A stretch of 64,000 nt of DNA from Clostridium pasteurianum BC1 (GCF_000389635.1 NC_021182.1:1240001-1304000), one strand, 5' to 3'. Numbered from the stretch's first letter, positions 17,246 to 26,097 are shown. Numbers and translations are program-made. Notes: generated by a model from the sequence alone, not told the origin.

Positions 17246-17302
17246 ATACTCACAAATGGGTTATCGCACTAAAAAAACTTTTTAGAATTGGAGGTTAATT
17301 AT

Positions 17303-17713
17303 ATGAAGAAAATAATTATTTTATTTTCAATAGCAGTGTTTTTAATTGGATTTATTGTAATTTATAAATACTATTATAATAAAGTTGTCAAAATAAATGT
17401 ATATGAAATATCCAAATATAATCAATCTCAAAAAACTTATTTAACTTCTTTAACTAATCCTAAAAGTATAGATATAGTGGTGGAATCCATAAAACATGGT
17501 AAAAAGATAAACGGTACGCTTGATGTACTTCCAGCTAATTACATTGTTGAATTATATTACACTACAAATAGAAGAGAAACTATTTATTTATGGTTGACTA
17601 AAGAATATAATACTTCTTCTATGTATATGTATGTAAATAAAACTTCAACAGGTTATACTATTCCAAAACAATACACAAGTAAATTGCAGCAAGTTCTTTT
17701 TTATACAAAATGA
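17303..17713 (+). CDS. Membrane-anchored protein of unknown function within the cob block
   Basis: This 136-residue protein starts at ATG 17303, eight bases behind GGAGG (17290-17294); a TTG at 17288 lies upstream of that site and is rejected. One N-terminal membrane segment (about residues 4-23, KIIILFSIAVFLIGFIVIYK) is followed by a polar, Tyr/Thr/Asn-rich extracytoplasmic part with VYEISKYNQSQKTYLTSLTN and later NRRETIYLWLTKEYN. No family is recognised. Its base use is more AT-rich than the cbi genes. With the family B repeat in front it looks like a later insertion between cbiD and cbiE. Confidence 0.75.
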   Translation: MKKIIILFSIAVFLIGFIVIYKYYYNKVVKINVYEISKYNQSQKTYLTSLTNPKSIDIVVESIKHGKKINGTLDVLPANYIVELYYTTNRRETIYLWLTKEYNTSSMYMYVNKTSTGYTIPKQYTSKLQQVLFYTK

Positions 17714-17832
17714 TATTATATAATTAATGAAAGGACAATTGATATGAAGAAAAAATATTAGTGCGAAATATTATTAAGGTTATTCTATAATTAAAATATA
17801 TGAAAACTCTTTATAATTGTGAGGATAAAATT

Positions 17833-18570
17833 ATGCTTTATATAGTAGGTCTTGGTCCAGGCAGCAGAAAATACATGTTGGTTAAAGCTATAGAAATTTT
17901 AGATAGGTCAGATATTATTATAGGTTTTAAAAGAGCAATAGAGAGTATAGCTTTTATTAAAGATAAAAATAGAATATTAGTGAAGACTTTAAAGGAAATA
18001 CTGGATATAATAAATAATAATGCGGATAAGAGTATTTCCATTGTAGCTTCTGGAGACCCTTGTTTCTATGGAATTTCAGATTACATAAATAGGAATTACA
18101 AAGGTGAATTAATTACAATACCAGGTATAAGTTCTTTTCAATATCTTATGGCAAAACTCAATAAATCCTGGCAGGAAGCCTATCTTGGAAGTCTTCATGG
18201 AAGAGAAGAAAATTTTATAGAGAAAATTAAAGACTATAAAGTATCTATATGGCTTACAGATAAGGTAAATTCTCCAGAAGAAATTTGTAAAAGATTATTT
18301 AAGGAAAAGCTTTCAGTTAAAGTATATATAGGAGAAAACTTGTCCTATGATGATGAAAGAATTTTAATTGGAAAGCCAGAGGAATTTATACATAGAGAAT
18401 TTTATCCGATGACTAGTCGCTGTAATATTCCACCTTCTAAAGGTGGAGATAACAGCGACACGTCCCTGGATAATTCATCTAAACTTGTTGGGAGTACAAA
18501 TTCCCAACAAGTAAGATTCATTGATGATTTAGCGGTGGTGGTGATAGAAAATGAGATACATAAGGGATGA
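17833..18570 (+). CDS. cbiE: Cobalt-precorrin-7 (C5)-methyltransferase carrying an in-frame repeat insertion
   Basis: CbiE is a SAM-dependent tetrapyrrole methyltransferase (C5). Typical motifs are MLYIVGLGPGSRKYM, IVASGDPCFYGI (about 71-82) and ITIPGISSFQYLMAKL (about 94-109). I chose ATG 17833 (GAGG upstream) rather than 17800. The product has 245 residues against about 200 for the family. The extra 42 codons (about 190-231) are exactly a family A palindromic element (18401-18526). The usual C-terminal strand DLAVVVIENE follows the insert, so the fold is probably intact with a surface loop of repeat origin. It overlaps cbiT by 20 bases. Confidence 0.93.
   Translation: MLYIVGLGPGSRKYMLVKAIEILDRSDIIIGFKRAIESIAFIKDKNRILVKTLKEILDIINNNADKSISIVASGDPCFYGISDYINRNYKGELITIPGISSFQYLMAKLNKSWQEAYLGSLHGREENFIEKIKDYKVSIWLTDKVNSPEEICKRLFKEKLSVKVYIGENLSYDDERILIGKPEEFIHREFYPMTSRCNIPPSKGGDNSDTSLDNSSKLVGSTNSQQVRFIDDLAVVVIENEIHKG
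18401..18526 (+). repeat. Family A two-hairpin element, copy A2, inside cbiE
   Basis: It is 126 bp, the same length as the copy at 31638 and about 88% identical to it by eye. Hairpin 1 is CGCTGT...ACAGCG with inner CCACCTT/AAGGTGG. The linker is ACGTCCCTGGATAATTCATC, and hairpin 2 is CTTGTTGGGA...TCCCAACAAG. All 42 codons are open in the cbiE frame, whereas the same frame of the 31638 copy has a TGA in hairpin 2. Confidence 0.9.
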
Positions 18571-19117
18571 AGAATTTATAAGGGGTAAAACTCCTATGAC
18601 AAAGGAAGAAATACGAATACTCAGTATTTCTAAGCTTAATTTAGAAAAAGATTTTAAGGTGATGGATGTAGGTGCTGGAACTGGTTCTGTATCTGTACAG
18701 ATGAGCAAAATATGTTATGAGGGTCAGATTACAGCTGTTGAAAGAGACAAAGAAGCAATAGATTTAATAGAGAAAAATAAAGAGAAATTTAGTGCTCATA
18801 ATATTAGTATTATAGAAGGAGAAGCTCTTAAGGCAGTAAATAGTATACAAGGAGAATTTGATGCTATATTTATCGGCGGCAGTGGTGGAAATATAGAGGA
18901 TATAATAACTAGCTATGGAGGAAAGTTAAAGCAGGGAAAGAATATGGTGTTAAATTTTATTACCATTGATAATGTATATAGAGCAATGCACACACTTAGG
19001 AATCTGGAATATGATATAGATTTAATTCAGGTAGCAGTGAGCAAAGGCAAGGGAAAGAGCGGTATGCTGGTGGCAATCAATCCTATTTTTATAGTAACAG
19101 CGGTAAAGAAACATTAG
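18551..19117 (+). CDS. cbiT: Cobalt-precorrin-6B (C15)-methyltransferase, decarboxylating
   Basis: CbiT methylates C15 and removes the C12 acetate carboxylate; in many species it is fused to CbiE. Here it is separate, with 188 residues. The N-terminal MRYIRDEEFIRGKTPMTKEE is highly typical. The class I SAM-binding motif is VMDVGAGTGSVSVQM (about 37-51), and DAIFIGGSGGNIEDII (about 106-121) also matches the family. The start overlaps the end of cbiE, so the two are translationally coupled. Confidence 0.95.
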   Translation: MRYIRDEEFIRGKTPMTKEEIRILSISKLNLEKDFKVMDVGAGTGSVSVQMSKICYEGQITAVERDKEAIDLIEKNKEKFSAHNISIIEGEALKAVNSIQGEFDAIFIGGSGGNIEDIITSYGGKLKQGKNMVLNFITIDNVYRAMHTLRNLEYDIDLIQVAVSKGKGKSGMLVAINPIFIVTAVKKH

Positions 19118-19171
19118 AAAGAATATGTGTTTAAGGTGAATCATATAAGATTCAAATACAGGAGGGAAAAA

Positions 19172-19837
19172 ATGGCTAAATTATATGGCATAGGGGTTGG
19201 ACCTGGAGATAAGGAACTGCTTACACTTAAAGCAGTTAAAACAATAAAAAATTCTGAAGTAGTGGTAGTTCCCAGTGGTATGGCTGGTGGGAGAAGCATA
19301 GCACTAGAAATAGCAGAAGATTACATAAGTAAGGATACAGAGATAATAGTGAAACATTTCCCTATGGGAGGAAAGGAGCAGGAACAGAAAATATATGAAG
19401 CCTTTGAGGTCATAGAGGAAATGCTTAAAGCAGGCAAAAATGTGTCCTTTTTAACGATAGGAGATCCTTTTGTATACAGTACTTATATATATCTTTTAAA
19501 ATACATAGAAGAAAAGGGATATGAAACAGAAACGGTGCCTGGAATAACCTCCTTCTGCGCCTGTGCCAGTCTTGCGAAGGAACCTTTAGTAATTGGCAAT
19601 GAACCACTTCTTATAGTTCCAGGAGAGAAAGTAAATACTATTAAAGATGAAAAATATGTGGTTATAATGAAAGTATATAAAATGGAGGAAGAAATACTTA
19701 ATATCTTGGAAGAAAAAGGTTTTACCTATGTATACATAAAAAAAGCTGGCAGAGAAGGACAGGAAGTTTTAAGAGATAGAGATGATATATTAAAAAACAG
19801 AGAATATATGTCACTTATTATAGCAAATAGGAAATAG
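19172..19837 (+). CDS. cbiL: Cobalt-precorrin-2 (C20)-methyltransferase
   Basis: CbiL methylates C20 of cobalt-factor II/precorrin-2 with SAM. The protein has 221 residues. GIGVGPGDKELLTLKAVKTI (about 5-24), VSFLTIGDPFVYSTYIYL (about 90-107) and ETVPGITSFCACASLAKEPL (about 118-137) are class III methyltransferase motifs of the C20 group. I chose ATG 19172 because AGGAGGG (19159-19166) stands six bases upstream; the frame is open to an ATG at 19127 but lacks a site there. Confidence 0.94.
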   Translation: MAKLYGIGVGPGDKELLTLKAVKTIKNSEVVVVPSGMAGGRSIALEIAEDYISKDTEIIVKHFPMGGKEQEQKIYEAFEVIEEMLKAGKNVSFLTIGDPFVYSTYIYLLKYIEEKGYETETVPGITSFCACASLAKEPLVIGNEPLLIVPGEKVNTIKDEKYVVIMKVYKMEEEILNILEEKGFTYVYIKKAGREGQEVLRDRDDILKNREYMSLIIANRK

Positions 19838-19853
19838 AAAAGGGAGTGAGTGC

Positions 19854-20630
19854 ATGGTTTATTTTATAGGAGCAGGACCGGGAGATGTGGATCTTATAAC
19901 GGTAAAGGGAAGAGATATTTTAGCTAAGGCTGACATAGTGATTTATGCAGGTTCACTAGTAAGCAAAGAACATATGAGTTTCTGTAAAAAAGATGTGGAA
20001 ATTTACAATTCTGCCTCTATGAATCTTGAAGAGGTAATTGAAGTTATTAAAAAAGGCAGTACTGAAAACAAAATTATAGTGAGATTACATACTGGAGATC
20101 CAGCTATATACGGTGCTATAAAGGAGCAGATGGACATATTGGATAGCCTGAACATAAGCTATGAAGTTATCCCTGGAGTAAGCTCTTTTACAGCTGCAGC
20201 GGCGGCAATAAAGAGAGAATTTACCCTTCCAAAGGTGAGTCAAACTGTAATTCTCACAAGAATAGAAGGCAGAACGCCAGTACCAAAGGGAGAAGATCTT
20301 GAAAGATTAGCAGCTATAGGAGCCTCTATGGCAATTTTTCTATCAGTTAGTATGATTGATAAAGTAGTGGGAAAATTGAAAAAGGGTTATGGTAGAAATG
20401 TACCAGTGGCAATAGTAGAAAGAGCTACCTGGAAAGATGAGAGGACTATTATTGGTACTTTAGATGATATTTCTGAAAAGGTAAAAGAAGCAAATATAAC
20501 TAAATGTGCACAGATATTGGTCGGAGATTTCATAGATTGTGAATATGAAAAGAGTAAGCTTTATGATAAGAGCTTTACACATATGTTTAGAGAGGGTATA
20601 AATGAAAATAGCAGTAATAAGTCTGAATAA
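19854..20630 (+). CDS. cbiF: Cobalt-precorrin-4 (C11)-methyltransferase
   Basis: CbiF methylates C11. The protein has 258 residues. The SAM-binding N-terminus is VYFIGAGPGDVDLITVKG. VRLHTGDPAIYGAIKEQM (about 80-97), VIPGVSSFTAAAAAIKREFT and LTRIEGRTPVPKGEDL are diagnostic of CbiF/CobM. ATG 19854 follows GGGAGTGAG. The last 29 bases overlap the start of cbiG, so the two proteins are likely made in a coupled fashion. Confidence 0.95.
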   Translation: MVYFIGAGPGDVDLITVKGRDILAKADIVIYAGSLVSKEHMSFCKKDVEIYNSASMNLEEVIEVIKKGSTENKIIVRLHTGDPAIYGAIKEQMDILDSLNISYEVIPGVSSFTAAAAAIKREFTLPKVSQTVILTRIEGRTPVPKGEDLERLAAIGASMAIFLSVSMIDKVVGKLKKGYGRNVPVAIVERATWKDERTIIGTLDDISEKVKEANITKCAQILVGDFIDCEYEKSKLYDKSFTHMFREGINENSSNKSE

Positions 20631-21687
20631 TAAAGGTGATATTATAGCTGAAAGAATTGGCAAAAGTATTGATATAGACTTATATTCTAAAACTAAAATA
20701 AAAGAGTTTAATATAAATAATATAACTAAAGAACTTATGAAAGAATATGAAGCAGTGATATTTCTATCCTCTACGGGTATTGCAGTGAGGTCTATAGCTC
20801 CCTACATAAAATCTAAAGACATAGATCCAGCAATAATAGTTATAGATGTGCTTGGAAAATATGTAATAAGTCTTTTAAGTGGGCATTTAGGTGGAGCTAA
20901 TGCTCTCTCTATAAAGCTTGCAGAGATAGTAGGAGCATTACCAGTTATAACTACAGCTACGGATATTTTAAAAGTAAAGGCACCAGATATTATTGCATTG
21001 GAAAATAATTTGATAATAGATAGCCTAAAGGATGCAAAGGAAATATCAGCTCTATTGGTAGATGGGAAAAAGGTGGCATTTGTAGATGATAAAAATGAAA
21101 TTGATTTGCCGGAGGGGTATATTAATCTAGAAGATAAACTTGAAAGTTATAGATTAATGAATTCAGATGATCATAGTAATTGTAGATTACATACAAAGGA
21201 AGTTAGTCTGAAAAAAGAAAAAGAACAGATTAATGGAATTGTATATGTAACTGATAAGGCTAAGATACAAGGCTTTAACAAAGCCGAGTACAATAATCAA
21301 AAAAAATTAAAACTTATAAGAAGAGATGTTGTGCTTGGAATAGGTTGTAAAAAGAATTACCCAGCAGAAAAGATGATAGAGCAGGTTTGTGAAAAATTAG
21401 AAGAACTTAATATAGATAAAAGAGCAGTAAAATATGTAGCTACTGTAGAGATAAAAAAGGATGAAAAGGCTATTCTGGAATTAAATAAGGCTTTAAAGGG
21501 AGAATTGAAAATTTTTACTAGAGAGGCCATAAGGAAAGTTCAGCACAAATATAAAGGCAGTGATTTTGTGGAGAAGAGTATAGGTATAAGAGCAGTTTGT
21601 GAGCCATGCGTAGAACTATGTGGTGGCATACTTTTAACAGAAAAGTTAAGTATTTCTGGAATGACTTTATGTGTTGGAAAAGCTTAA
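20602..21687 (+). CDS. cbiG: Cobalt-precorrin-5A hydrolase
   Basis: CbiG opens the delta-lactone of cobalt-precorrin-5A and releases acetaldehyde. The protein has 361 residues in three parts: an N-terminal domain with IFLSSTGIAVRSIAPYI (about 53-69), a middle domain with VISLLSGHLGGANALS (about 88-103), and the C-terminal CbiG domain with VVLGIGCKKNYPAEKMIEQV (about 245-264) and GIRAVCEPCVELCGG. A charged linker of about 60 residues separates the last two. It begins inside cbiF and is followed by a 177-bp gap before cbiH. Confidence 0.94.
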   Translation: MKIAVISLNNKGDIIAERIGKSIDIDLYSKTKIKEFNINNITKELMKEYEAVIFLSSTGIAVRSIAPYIKSKDIDPAIIVIDVLGKYVISLLSGHLGGANALSIKLAEIVGALPVITTATDILKVKAPDIIALENNLIIDSLKDAKEISALLVDGKKVAFVDDKNEIDLPEGYINLEDKLESYRLMNSDDHSNCRLHTKEVSLKKEKEQINGIVYVTDKAKIQGFNKAEYNNQKKLKLIRRDVVLGIGCKKNYPAEKMIEQVCEKLEELNIDKRAVKYVATVEIKKDEKAILELNKALKGELKIFTREAIRKVQHKYKGSDFVEKSIGIRAVCEPCVELCGGILLTEKLSISGMTLCVGKA

Positions 21688-21864
21688 AATTAAGATATTA
21701 ATTTATATAGGCTGCAATTAAAATAATTAACAGATGAGAATTAAATAGAATAGTTACTTTATAATGAATATAATTTATTGCAATATGTATTAACATAATT
21801 GATATGAATGAATTTAAGAAGTCATTAGTATACTAAGATTTAATAATGGAAAGGAGAAATCCTC

Positions 21865-22581
21865 GTGGGAAAATTGTACGTGGTAGGTATAGGTCCAGGT
21901 GGTCTTGAACATATGACAGTAAAGGCTAGACAGGTGATAGAGGAAAGTGAAATTATAGTAGGTTACACTAAATATATTGAATTGATAAAATCATTAATTA
22001 AAGGTAAAGAAATATTTTCTACAGGAATGATGAAGGAAGAGGAAAGGTGTAGAGCGGCTCTGAGACTCTCAAAGGATAAGGTAGTATCCATAATTAGTAC
22101 TGGAGATGCAGGAATCTATGGAATGGCGGGGCTTGTTTTAGAAATGAGAAAAGATGAACAGGTAGAAGTAGTACCAGGAGTTACAGCCTCTAGTGCAGCA
22201 GCTTCCGTTTTAGGAGCACCTATTATGCATGATAGCTGTAATATAAGTCTTAGTGACCTTATGACACCCTATGAACTTATAAAGAAAAGAGTCGAAATGG
22301 CAGCACAAGGTGATTTTGTAATTACACTGTACAATCCTAAAAGCAAAGGAAGACCATATTACCTTAAGGAAAGTATAGAAATAATAAAGAGATACAGGAA
22401 GGGACATACGCCTGTGGCAATAGTTAAAAATGCTCTAAGGGAAGGGCAAAAACAGCAATTATTTACTTTGGATTCTTTTGATGATAGTGATGCAGATATG
22501 CTTTCTGTTGTTATTATTGGAAACAGCCAAAGCTTTGTAAGAAATGGAATATTCATAACTCCTAGAGGATATAAGCTATGA
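21865..22581 (+). CDS. cbiH: Cobalt-precorrin-3B (C17)-methyltransferase
   Basis: CbiH methylates C17 and drives ring contraction. It has 238 residues, the short form without the extra Fe-S domain. Motifs are LYVVGIGPGGLEHMTVKA, STGDAGIYGMAGLVLEM (about 78-94) and VVPGVTASSAAASVLGAP (about 98-115), with ITLYNPKSKGRPYYL typical of CbiH/CobJ. The start is GTG 21865, eight bases behind AAGGAG. The 177-bp gap before it is AT-rich and could hold an internal promoter; I see no terminator there. It overlaps cbiJ by four bases. Confidence 0.95.
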   Translation: MGKLYVVGIGPGGLEHMTVKARQVIEESEIIVGYTKYIELIKSLIKGKEIFSTGMMKEEERCRAALRLSKDKVVSIISTGDAGIYGMAGLVLEMRKDEQVEVVPGVTASSAAASVLGAPIMHDSCNISLSDLMTPYELIKKRVEMAAQGDFVITLYNPKSKGRPYYLKESIEIIKRYRKGHTPVAIVKNALREGQKQQLFTLDSFDDSDADMLSVVIIGNSQSFVRNGIFITPRGYKL

Positions 22582-23351
22582 TAGGCCTTATACTTGGAAC
22601 TTCAGAGGGTAAAAATATACTTTCAAAGCTTAACCGGTATACTGATAATATATTTATTACCACAGCTACTGAGTATGGTGGACAACTACTGGAAAATTTT
22701 AAATTTAAAAAGTTGAATACGAAGCCTCTTGTTTTAGAAGAACTTATAGAGCAATTAAGGGAAAACAGGATAGAAATTTTGGTAGATGCATCCCATCCCT
22801 ATGCCTTAGTTATTACACAAAATGCTATGGTGGCATGTAAAAGACTTGGGATAATTTATGTCAGGTATGAAAGAAAATCTATCTTAGATAAATTTAAGGG
22901 AAATAACAATATAATTCAAGTTAAAGATTATGATGAGCTTAAAGAAGAACTTTTACATATTAATGGAACAATTTTAAATACTACTGGCAGCAATAATATT
23001 GAAAAGTTTATCAATATGAAACTAAACAACAGAATAATACATAGGGTTCTTCCCTCTGTTAAGGTTATGGATAAGTGTTTTGGCTTAGGTGTAAAGACCG
23101 AAAATATAATAGCTATTAAAGGTCTCATAGGTTATGAACTTAACTGCAGTTTTATAAAGGAGTACGATTCAAAAGCAGTGATCCTTAAGGACAGCGGTGT
23201 TCAGGGTGGAACTGAGGAAAAGCTGAGAGCCGCTTTAGATATGGGAATAAAGGCACTGGTAATTGAAAGACACACAATTAATACTGAAAATAGTTTTAGC
23301 AGTGAAGATGAGGTAGTTGATTTTGTAGTGAATAAATTATCACTAATGTGA
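22578..23351 (+). CDS. cbiJ: Cobalt-precorrin-6A reductase
   Basis: CbiJ reduces cobalt-precorrin-6A using a nicotinamide cofactor. The protein has 257 residues. Family stretches include LILGTSEGKNILSKL at the N-terminus, LVDASHPYALVITQNAM (about 71-87), YVRYERK (about 94-100) and AVILKDSGVQGGTEEKLRAA (about 207-226). The start codon overlaps the cbiH stop. It completes the set of cbi ring-building genes; the next gene is unrelated. Confidence 0.94.
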   Translation: MIGLILGTSEGKNILSKLNRYTDNIFITTATEYGGQLLENFKFKKLNTKPLVLEELIEQLRENRIEILVDASHPYALVITQNAMVACKRLGIIYVRYERKSILDKFKGNNNIIQVKDYDELKEELLHINGTILNTTGSNNIEKFINMKLNNRIIHRVLPSVKVMDKCFGLGVKTENIIAIKGLIGYELNCSFIKEYDSKAVILKDSGVQGGTEEKLRAALDMGIKALVIERHTINTENSFSSEDEVVDFVVNKLSLM

Positions 23352-23368
23352 GAAAGTAGGTGCTACTG

Positions 23369-23704
23369 ATGGGAATACTTAAATCAATATTTTATTTTGT
23401 GTTAGCTGGAGTATTTGAAATAGGTGGAGGATATCTTATATGGTTATGGCTAAGAGATGGTAAAAGCATATGGTACGGTTTAGCAGGAGCTATAAGTTTA
23501 ATCATTTATGGAGTAGTACCAACATTACAACCGCCAAGTTCTAGTTTTGGACGGGTATATGCAGCCTATGGAGGAATATTTATTGTTCTTTCAATTTTAT
23601 GGGGATGGAAGATAGACAAGGTTATCCCAGATAGATTTGACTTAATTGGAGGCTTTATTGCACTTATAGGTGTTTTAATAATAATGTATTATCCAAGAGG
23701 GTAA
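23369..23704 (+). CDS. YnfA/UPF0060-family small membrane protein
   Basis: This 111-residue protein has four membrane segments and the family pattern [20 protein letters not shown] near the N-terminus, [20 protein letters not shown] in the middle and [15 protein letters not shown]-like residues at the end. UPF0060 proteins resemble small multidrug resistance transporters, but their substrates are not established. The reading frame opens at GTG 23360; ATG 23369 gives the family-typical start. It lies 17 bases after cbiJ and may be co-transcribed, with no known link to B12. Confidence 0.88.
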   Translation: MGILKSIFYFVLAGVFEIGGGYLIWLWLRDGKSIWYGLAGAISLIIYGVVPTLQPPSSSFGRVYAAYGGIFIVLSILWGWKIDKVIPDRFDLIGGFIALIGVLIIMYYPRG

Positions 23705-23892
23705 GGGAGCAATTTAATAAGTGAATTTCAACTAAGGAAGCTCTCATTTCTAAACATATTATAGATAGCAATATGTTATTAAGCAATTTTAAAATTATAT
23801 TTACATTGATTGTATGTAATTCATGTAAAAATAGTCATGACAACAGATTTAGTACATTGTATACTAAATATAAGTGAAAGAAGGTATTAGAC

Positions 23893-24378
23893 ATGAAAAC
23901 AAGAAAACTAGTTATAATGGCATTGTTCATTGCTGTAAGCTTTTTAGGTGCCAACATAAAAATAATGGGAACCATAGCTTTTGACTCCATGGCAGGTTTC
24001 TTAGGATGTTTAATTCTAGGACCGGTTTATGGTGCTATTATAGGAGCCCTAGGACATTTTTTAACTGCTGCAACTAGTGGTTTTCCATATACATTGCCTG
24101 TACATATGTTAATTATGGTGGATATGGCTCTTACTATGTTTTTTTTCGGAATAATATATAATAAACTTTCTAAGATAAATAGATATCTGGGCATAATTAT
24201 AGCTGCTATTATAGGAATAATAATAAATGGACCTATATCTGTACTTATATTAGTACCCATTATGGGATGGGCAATGATGGCAATGATTCCAATTCTATGT
24301 CTAGCAGCGTTTTTAAATATACTAATAGCTTATTTAGTATATAAATTTTTACCGGAGAATATAAAAGCATGGAAGTAA
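23893..24378 (+). CDS. cblT: ECF transporter substrate-specific component, probable CblT (alpha-ribazole uptake)
   Basis: This 161-residue membrane protein has about five to six helices. The N-terminal MALFIAVSFLGANIKI carries the alanine-type motif of ECF S-components that dock to EcfT. The next gene overlaps by ten bases and looks like the alpha-ribazole kinase CblS, so the pair matches the cblT-cblS salvage module described in Geobacillus and Listeria. The substrate would be alpha-ribazole for the B12 lower ligand. The S-component class is clear; the substrate assignment rests on the neighbour. Confidence 0.78.
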   Translation: MKTRKLVIMALFIAVSFLGANIKIMGTIAFDSMAGFLGCLILGPVYGAIIGALGHFLTAATSGFPYTLPVHMLIMVDMALTMFFFGIIYNKLSKINRYLGIIIAAIIGIIINGPISVLILVPIMGWAMMAMIPILCLAAFLNILIAYLVYKFLPENIKAWK

Positions 24379-25115
24379 AAAAGATTAGAGATTTAAGTTT
24401 AATTTCTATAGATGAAAATCGTATTATAGTTATAGCTTGTGACAGCTGCGGCGGCATAGGAATGAAAGAAGGAGATACCTTTAAGGTTCCTACTATTTAT
24501 GCAGCTAGGTTTACTGTAAGAGTAGCCATTATGGAGGTTATATGTTCTGGAGCTGAAATTATTACTATTACCAATGCAGTTTGTAATGAAATGAATGATA
24601 CCGGTATGGCGGTTATAAAGGGAATAAAGGAAGAATTAATGCTGGCGGGAATAAATGACATGACCCTTACAGGAAGTACTGAGGAGAATTTTAAAACTAT
24701 TTCCACGGGAATTGGAATAACAGCTATAGGCATGGTCAGTAAAGATAAGCTTAAAGTTAATTCCGTTAAGGAAGAAGCTATTATAGTGAGTATAGGTCTT
24801 CCAAAGGTAGGACATGAAATTAGCTTTGTTAAAGATGATGAAATTATTGATTATGATACCATTTGTAAGCTTCAACAATCAAAAGATGTCTACGAGATAG
24901 TACCTGTTGGCTCTAAAGGCATTGCTTATGAGACGGAAATGCTTGCAAGGAATAACGGATTTAAGTTGAAATTTAAAACAGAACTCTTAGTTGATACACA
25001 TAAGTCAGGAGGACCTTCTACCTGTGTTATTGCTGCTGTAGATCTGAAGAAGATTGATGAAATAATAAAAGATTTTAATAATGTGAGTATAATAGGTTAT
25101 TTAATGAAGAATTAA
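24369..25115 (+). CDS. cblS: PurM-like ATP-binding protein, probable alpha-ribazole kinase CblS
   Basis: This 248-residue protein of the AIR-synthase/ThiL-like fold has IVIACDSCGGIGMKEGDTFKV near the N-terminus (about 18-38), where acidic residues in such proteins bind Mg-ATP, and LTGSTEENFKTISTGIGITA (about 97-116). The late GGPSTCVIAAVDL matches the fold's C-terminal half. CblS phosphorylates imported alpha-ribazole so that it can enter lower-ligand attachment without CobT. The overlapping upstream S-component and the B12 setting support this. Biochemical identity is inferred from family knowledge. Confidence 0.78.
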   Translation: MEVKKIRDLSLISIDENRIIVIACDSCGGIGMKEGDTFKVPTIYAARFTVRVAIMEVICSGAEIITITNAVCNEMNDTGMAVIKGIKEELMLAGINDMTLTGSTEENFKTISTGIGITAIGMVSKDKLKVNSVKEEAIIVSIGLPKVGHEISFVKDDEIIDYDTICKLQQSKDVYEIVPVGSKGIAYETEMLARNNGFKLKFKTELLVDTHKSGGPSTCVIAAVDLKKIDEIIKDFNNVSIIGYLMKN

Positions 25116-25213
25116 ATTGATTATTAAACTTAGATGGAATTTTTATTATATTAAATATTATATAACTTTAATAACGTATAAGTCATAGTTTTGTATTGTA
25201 TAGGAGATAACCA

Positions 25214-26074
25214 ATGGAAGCTACTGCATACTATCCGGGAAGTGTAGGAGAAATAGTACAAGGTAATATGAGAGGTTTAGATGTGTTAGCATCTTGTCCT
25301 ATTAATCTTTACACTAAAGTAAGGGTATTCGAAGATAGCTGCGCATATAGGCAGCATGGTAATTATAAGACAAATAAATTTATGATTAATATATTGAAAG
25401 CATGGGGATATGAAGAATTTGGTAAAATATTAAAGATAAATGTAAATTCACATATTCCTATAGGAAAGGGTTTTGCCAGCAGTACGGCAGATTTATGTGC
25501 TCTTTATAATGCATTGCTTAAACTCTTTAATAGAAAATTTAGTGAGAGAGAGCTTGTAAAAGAATGTTTAAGAATAGAACCTACAGATAGTATTATATTC
25601 GAAAAAATGACTTTATTTGATTATAAAAGAGGAACTTTTAAGAAAACTATAGGAAACTATATGGAGTTTTATGTAGTGATTTTTGAGGGTAGAAATAAAA
25701 TTAATACAATTGAATTTAACAAAAAAACTCTACCAGCTCATGGTGATATATCAGATTTAATTCCAATCTTAATTGAAGGAGTTAGAGAAAGAAATTTGGA
25801 AAAATTAGCTTTTTGTTCTACAGAGAGCATAATTAGAAATCAACATAGACTTAAATATGATTTTTTAGATAAAGTTTTATATATAATGAAGGATATTGGT
25901 GGTATTGGGATATTAGGAGCTCATAGTGGAAATTGTTTGGGTATAATACTTGATGATTTAGAAAAGCTGAAATACTACAGAAATCATAGCAACAGACGTG
26001 AATTAAATGAGTATAGCACATATTTAGTTAAAGCCATAAAGAATATTGATAGAACTCTACTTCCATTATTTTAG
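25214..26074 (+). CDS. pduX: L-threonine kinase (PduX type, GHMP family)
   Basis: PduX phosphorylates L-threonine to L-threonine-O-3-phosphate, the substrate of CobD. The protein has 286 residues. The N-terminus AYYPGSVGEIVQGNM is characteristic of PduX-like GHMP kinases. The ATP loop is HIPIGKGFASSTADLCAL (about 81-98), and GIGILGAHSGNCLGIIL (about 229-245) is the GHMP C-terminal motif. It stands 98 bases behind cblS and closes the B12 block with a terminator overlapping its last codons. Confidence 0.9.
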   Translation: MEATAYYPGSVGEIVQGNMRGLDVLASCPINLYTKVRVFEDSCAYRQHGNYKTNKFMINILKAWGYEEFGKILKINVNSHIPIGKGFASSTADLCALYNALLKLFNRKFSERELVKECLRIEPTDSIIFEKMTLFDYKRGTFKKTIGNYMEFYVVIFEGRNKINTIEFNKKTLPAHGDISDLIPILIEGVRERNLEKLAFCSTESIIRNQHRLKYDFLDKVLYIMKDIGGIGILGAHSGNCLGIILDDLEKLKYYRNHSNRRELNEYSTYLVKAIKNIDRTLLPLF

Positions 26075-26096
26075 GGTAGGGTTCTATTTTCTATTT
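26051..26096 (+). terminator. Terminator at the end of the B12 block
   Basis: AGAACTCTAC (26051-26060) pairs with GTAGGGTTCT (26076-26085), followed by ATTTTCTATTT. It overlaps the pduX stop codon. Confidence 0.7.
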
Positions 26097-26097
26097 A

